A DNA stretch of 7,383 bases, taken from contig DAIJ01000012.1 in NCBI GenBank assembly GCA_002498725.1, forward strand, positions 27,311 through 34,693. Reading direction: 5' to 3'. The notes below the pieces were generated by a model that was not told the origin of the DNA, made no database searches, and saw nothing but the letters and a program-made list of their open reading frames with translations. This DNA comes from Euryarchaeota archaeon UBA23. GTDB lineage: Archaea; Thermoplasmatota; Poseidoniia; Poseidoniales; Thalassarchaeaceae. The stretch's first letter is position 1, and every line of letters starts with the position of its first letter. Positions 5,964 to 7,383 of the stretch are shown piece by piece. The translations under genes and the position numbers were made by a program.

Positions 5964-6719
5964 CTACCTCCTTGAGGATATTGCCAGTTTGGCGAGAAGT
6001 TCTAGTATCTCCAAGTAAAGCCAGATGAGTGTGATCATGAGGCCGAATGCCGCCCTCCACTCGAGTTGCTTGGGCGCCCCTCTCTCGACGCCTCTCTCGA
6101 TGAAATCGAAATCAGCTACTAGGCATAGTGAAGCCATGCCAATTACGAAAATTGAGAAAAGTATCCCCATTGGGCTTGCCTCGTGGATAACCGGAATTCT
6201 GAACCCTAAGAAAATACCAAGCAAATCGACAAGATATATGACAAAAATGGCCAACACGGCCGATGTCACCGCTATCTGTAGATTCTTGCTCCATGAGATG
6301 AGCCCCGCGCGGTAAATCGCCAACATTGCTCCAAGGATTCCTAGTGTTAGGACGACCGCTAGGATTCCAATTCCCTGAAACTGTTGCTCGAAAATCCAAG
6401 TTATACCTCCCAGCATCATGCCCTGTAAGATTGAATACATGCAAATCAATACCGGACTGGTTGAACCTTGCCCCAATATTATGAAGAAAAGTGTGAGGGC
6501 CCCGATAAAGCCAATTATTGCCAGTGGGGCAGAAGCGGGCATGAAAATTGCCGTGGCTATAGCGGATGTGGCTATGAGTATCAGAAGTATTCCCGTCTTC
6601 TCAGTGGCCCCTTCCATGGTCATCATGTTAGAGTCCTGATCACCCCACCATGGTGCCTCCTTGTAGGCACTCTTGTCGAATGTCGAGTCGGCCAGTGCGG
6701 GGTTCCTAGAGCGATACAT
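5964..6719 (-). CDS. Bax inhibitor-1/YccA-family membrane protein (COG4760-like)
   Basis: From the ATG at 6717-6719 the product is 251 residues with about seven hydrophobic segments. The N-terminus RSRNPALADSTFDK followed by an MTMEGATEKTGIL block (residues 33-45) is the typical opening of the Bax inhibitor-1/YccA subgroup found mainly in bacteria. The C-terminal part holds the conserved VADFDFIERGVERGAP stretch (201-216) and a final helix after EWRAAFGLMITLIWLYLEILELL (220-242). Acidic residues in this region form the pH-sensing calcium-leak site in characterised BI-1 homologues; whether this protein leaks Ca is inference. A TTG 14 codons upstream keeps the frame open, but the family N-terminus starts at the ATG. 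It is the first gene of an operon with the LysE-family exporter. Archaeal members are less usual, so acquisition from bacteria is possible. Confidence 0.86.
   Translation of the reverse strand: MYRSRNPALADSTFDKSAYKEAPWWGDQDSNMMTMEGATEKTGILLILIATSAIATAIFMPASAPLAIIGFIGALTLFFIILGQGSTSPVLICMYSILQGMMLGGITWIFEQQFQGIGILAVVLTLGILGAMLAIYRAGLISWSKNLQIAVTSAVLAIFVIYLVDLLGIFLGFRIPVIHEASPMGILFSIFVIGMASLCLVADFDFIERGVERGAPKQLEWRAAFGLMITLIWLYLEILELLAKLAISSRR
5966..5973 (-). promoter_or_regulatory. Perfect Shine-Dalgarno (aaggaggt) for the LysE-family gene
   Basis: On the minus strand aaggaggt sits 4 nt before the ATG at 5961. It overlaps the stop codon and last codons of the upstream Bax-inhibitor-like gene, so ribosomes finishing that gene end on the initiation site of the next. 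Confidence 0.85.
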
Positions 6720-6885
6720 ACAACGTGGTCTACAGGGCCCCCTTCTCAAAGGTTGGCACAAAAAAATCGAAGGGTGCTCTTCTTCTGAGTCTTAATCTGA
6801 TTGCTAAATTCTTGGATAGGCTATTCGAAATGTATGTATTTTACGTAATAAAGCATTTATTATCTCGATATCATGACGCTGTAAT
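6720..6885. other. Divergent intergenic region between the BI-1/LysE operon and the M20 amidohydrolase
   Basis: This 166-base gap, the longest in the window, carries promoters for both directions. The plus side has a clear TATA box (6855-6862). For the minus side the only TATA-like patch is the run of A at 6760-6767 (gattttttt on the minus strand), about 45 nt upstream of the ATG at 6719; this is weak. I see no RNA gene, repeat or convincing operator. Confidence 0.5.
6855..6862 (+). promoter_or_regulatory. TATA box, leaderless promoter of the M20 amidohydrolase gene
   Basis: The atttatta sequence, preceded by a purine-rich ataaagc that could serve as the TFB-recognition element (BRE), is centred about 27-28 nt upstream of the ATG at 6886. 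That is the canonical archaeal spacing to a transcription start at the start codon. No Shine-Dalgarno is present. Confidence 0.55.
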
Positions 6886-7383
6886 ATGAGTTTAGATGCG
6901 ATCATGAAAGAATCTGAAGAAATTAAGGATTGGATCATTGACATAAGGAGAGAATTGCATCGATTTCCTGAATTGATGTATGAAGAACATCGAACAAATG
7001 CGCTTGTTCGGGAAAAATTAGAGGACCTTGGTATTGAGTATAAATTTCCAATTGCTGAAACTGGTGTCCTCGCCACAATAGGTAATGGAAATGGGCCGTG
7101 TATTGCCTTGAGGGCAGATATGGACGCGTTGCCAATTCATGAAATGGCTGATGTAGATTTCAAAAGTGAAATCGACGGTAAAATGCATGCCTGTGGCCAT
7201 GATTGTCACACTGCTATGTTACTAGGTGCTGCTAAGATTTTGAAAGATAAAGAAATTAATGGAACAATTAAATTTCTTTTCCAGCCAGCTGAAGAAGGAG
7301 GAGCTGGGGGTGAAAAAATGACTCAAGAAGGGGCATTGGAAAACCCTGCTGTTGAGAGAATTTTTGGATTGCATGTCTGGCCT
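6886..7383 (+). CDS. M20-family (M20D, HipO/IAA-amino-acid hydrolase-like) amidohydrolase, 3' end outside the window
   Basis: The frame runs from ATG at 6886 to the last base without a stop, giving the first 166 residues of a protein whose family is usually about 390-440 residues. Motifs in order: RRELHRFPEL (21-30), ALRADMDALPI (74-84), MHACGHDCHTAMLLGAA (100-116), FLFQPAEEGGAGG (130-142) and GLHVWP (161-166). Cys103, His105, the Glu136/Glu137 pair and His163 are the expected dinuclear metal and catalytic residues, so the visible part looks active. Family members cleave N-acyl or N-aromatic amino acids such as hippurate, N-acetyl amino acids or indoleacetyl conjugates; the substrate is not readable. 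No signal peptide is present, so it acts in the cytoplasm. The dimerisation domain and C-terminal metal ligand lie beyond the window. It is transcribed divergently from the BI-1/LysE operon, probably as a leaderless mRNA. Confidence 0.9.
   Translation, partial: MSLDAIMKESEEIKDWIIDIRRELHRFPELMYEEHRTNALVREKLEDLGIEYKFPIAETGVLATIGNGNGPCIALRADMDALPIHEMADVDFKSEIDGKMHACGHDCHTAMLLGAAKILKDKEINGTIKFLFQPAEEGGAGGEKMTQEGALENPAVERIFGLHVWP

Noticed and set aside
5962..6060. 33-codon N-terminal extension of the LysE-family gene
   Set aside because: It overlaps the BI-1-like gene, is hydrophilic and unlike the family N-terminus, and the internal ATG at 5961 has a perfect Shine-Dalgarno.
5726..6639. Several plus-strand ORFs of 73-106 codons between 5726 and 6788
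   Set aside because: They lie antisense to the LysE and BI-1 genes, whose family motifs are clear; the translations are low-complexity shadows.
6720..6761. TTG-initiated 14-codon extension of the Bax inhibitor-like gene
   Set aside because: The Cys/Arg/Pro-rich extension does not resemble the family; the ATG at 6719 gives the usual N-terminus.
6804..7076. Minus-strand ORF of 90 codons overlapping the start of the M20 gene
   Set aside because: The plus frame encodes unmistakable M20 motifs through this region; the minus frame has no recognisable content.

Overview
The window looks like a chromosome segment from a marine planktonic archaeon, most likely a Marine Group II euryarchaeote (Poseidoniales). 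This is inferred from three signs. First, a Ca-binding Asp-rich repeat protein with DTDGDGVGDN units starts the window. Second, TATA-like boxes sit about 27 nt upstream of several start codons, which fits archaeal leaderless transcription. Third, a strong Shine-Dalgarno (SD) sequence appears at an operon-internal gene. Genes are tightly packed on both strands. No RNA genes, insertion sequences, CRISPR arrays or integrases are visible. No gene-free stretch exceeds 300 bases; the largest gap is 166 bases.

Layout. Bases 1-399 (+) are the C-terminal end of a large surface protein: five 22-residue repeats and one short membrane anchor. Running tail-to-tail into it, 406-1368 (-) encodes a BASS-family (bile acid:Na+ symporter-like) transporter, preceded by an unrecognised 113-residue protein (1410-1751, -). 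A divergent intergenic region leads to 1839-2198 (+), a small DUF3147-like membrane protein. Next come a dimethylarginine dimethylaminohydrolase (DDAH)-like guanidine hydrolase (2275-3072, +), an unrecognised membrane protein (3112-3750, +) and a large Asp-box beta-propeller lipoprotein (3813-5312, +). These converge on a two-gene operon on the minus strand: a Bax inhibitor-1/YccA-type membrane protein (5964-6719) followed after 2 nt by a LysE-family exporter (5326-5961). Divergent from that operon, an M20-family amidohydrolase (6886 to the window end, +) is cut by the window edge and has all the expected metal-site motifs.

How the genes may work together. Most products are membrane or surface proteins. 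A loose amino-acid/nitrogen theme can be drawn (guanidine hydrolase, N-acyl-amino-acid amidohydrolase, LysE exporter, organic-anion symporter), but only the Bax inhibitor-LysE pair has real evidence of co-expression. No obvious new multi-gene system is visible. The best leads are the Asp-box lipoprotein, the archaeal DDAH-like enzyme, the BI-1/LysE coupling and the two orphan proteins.
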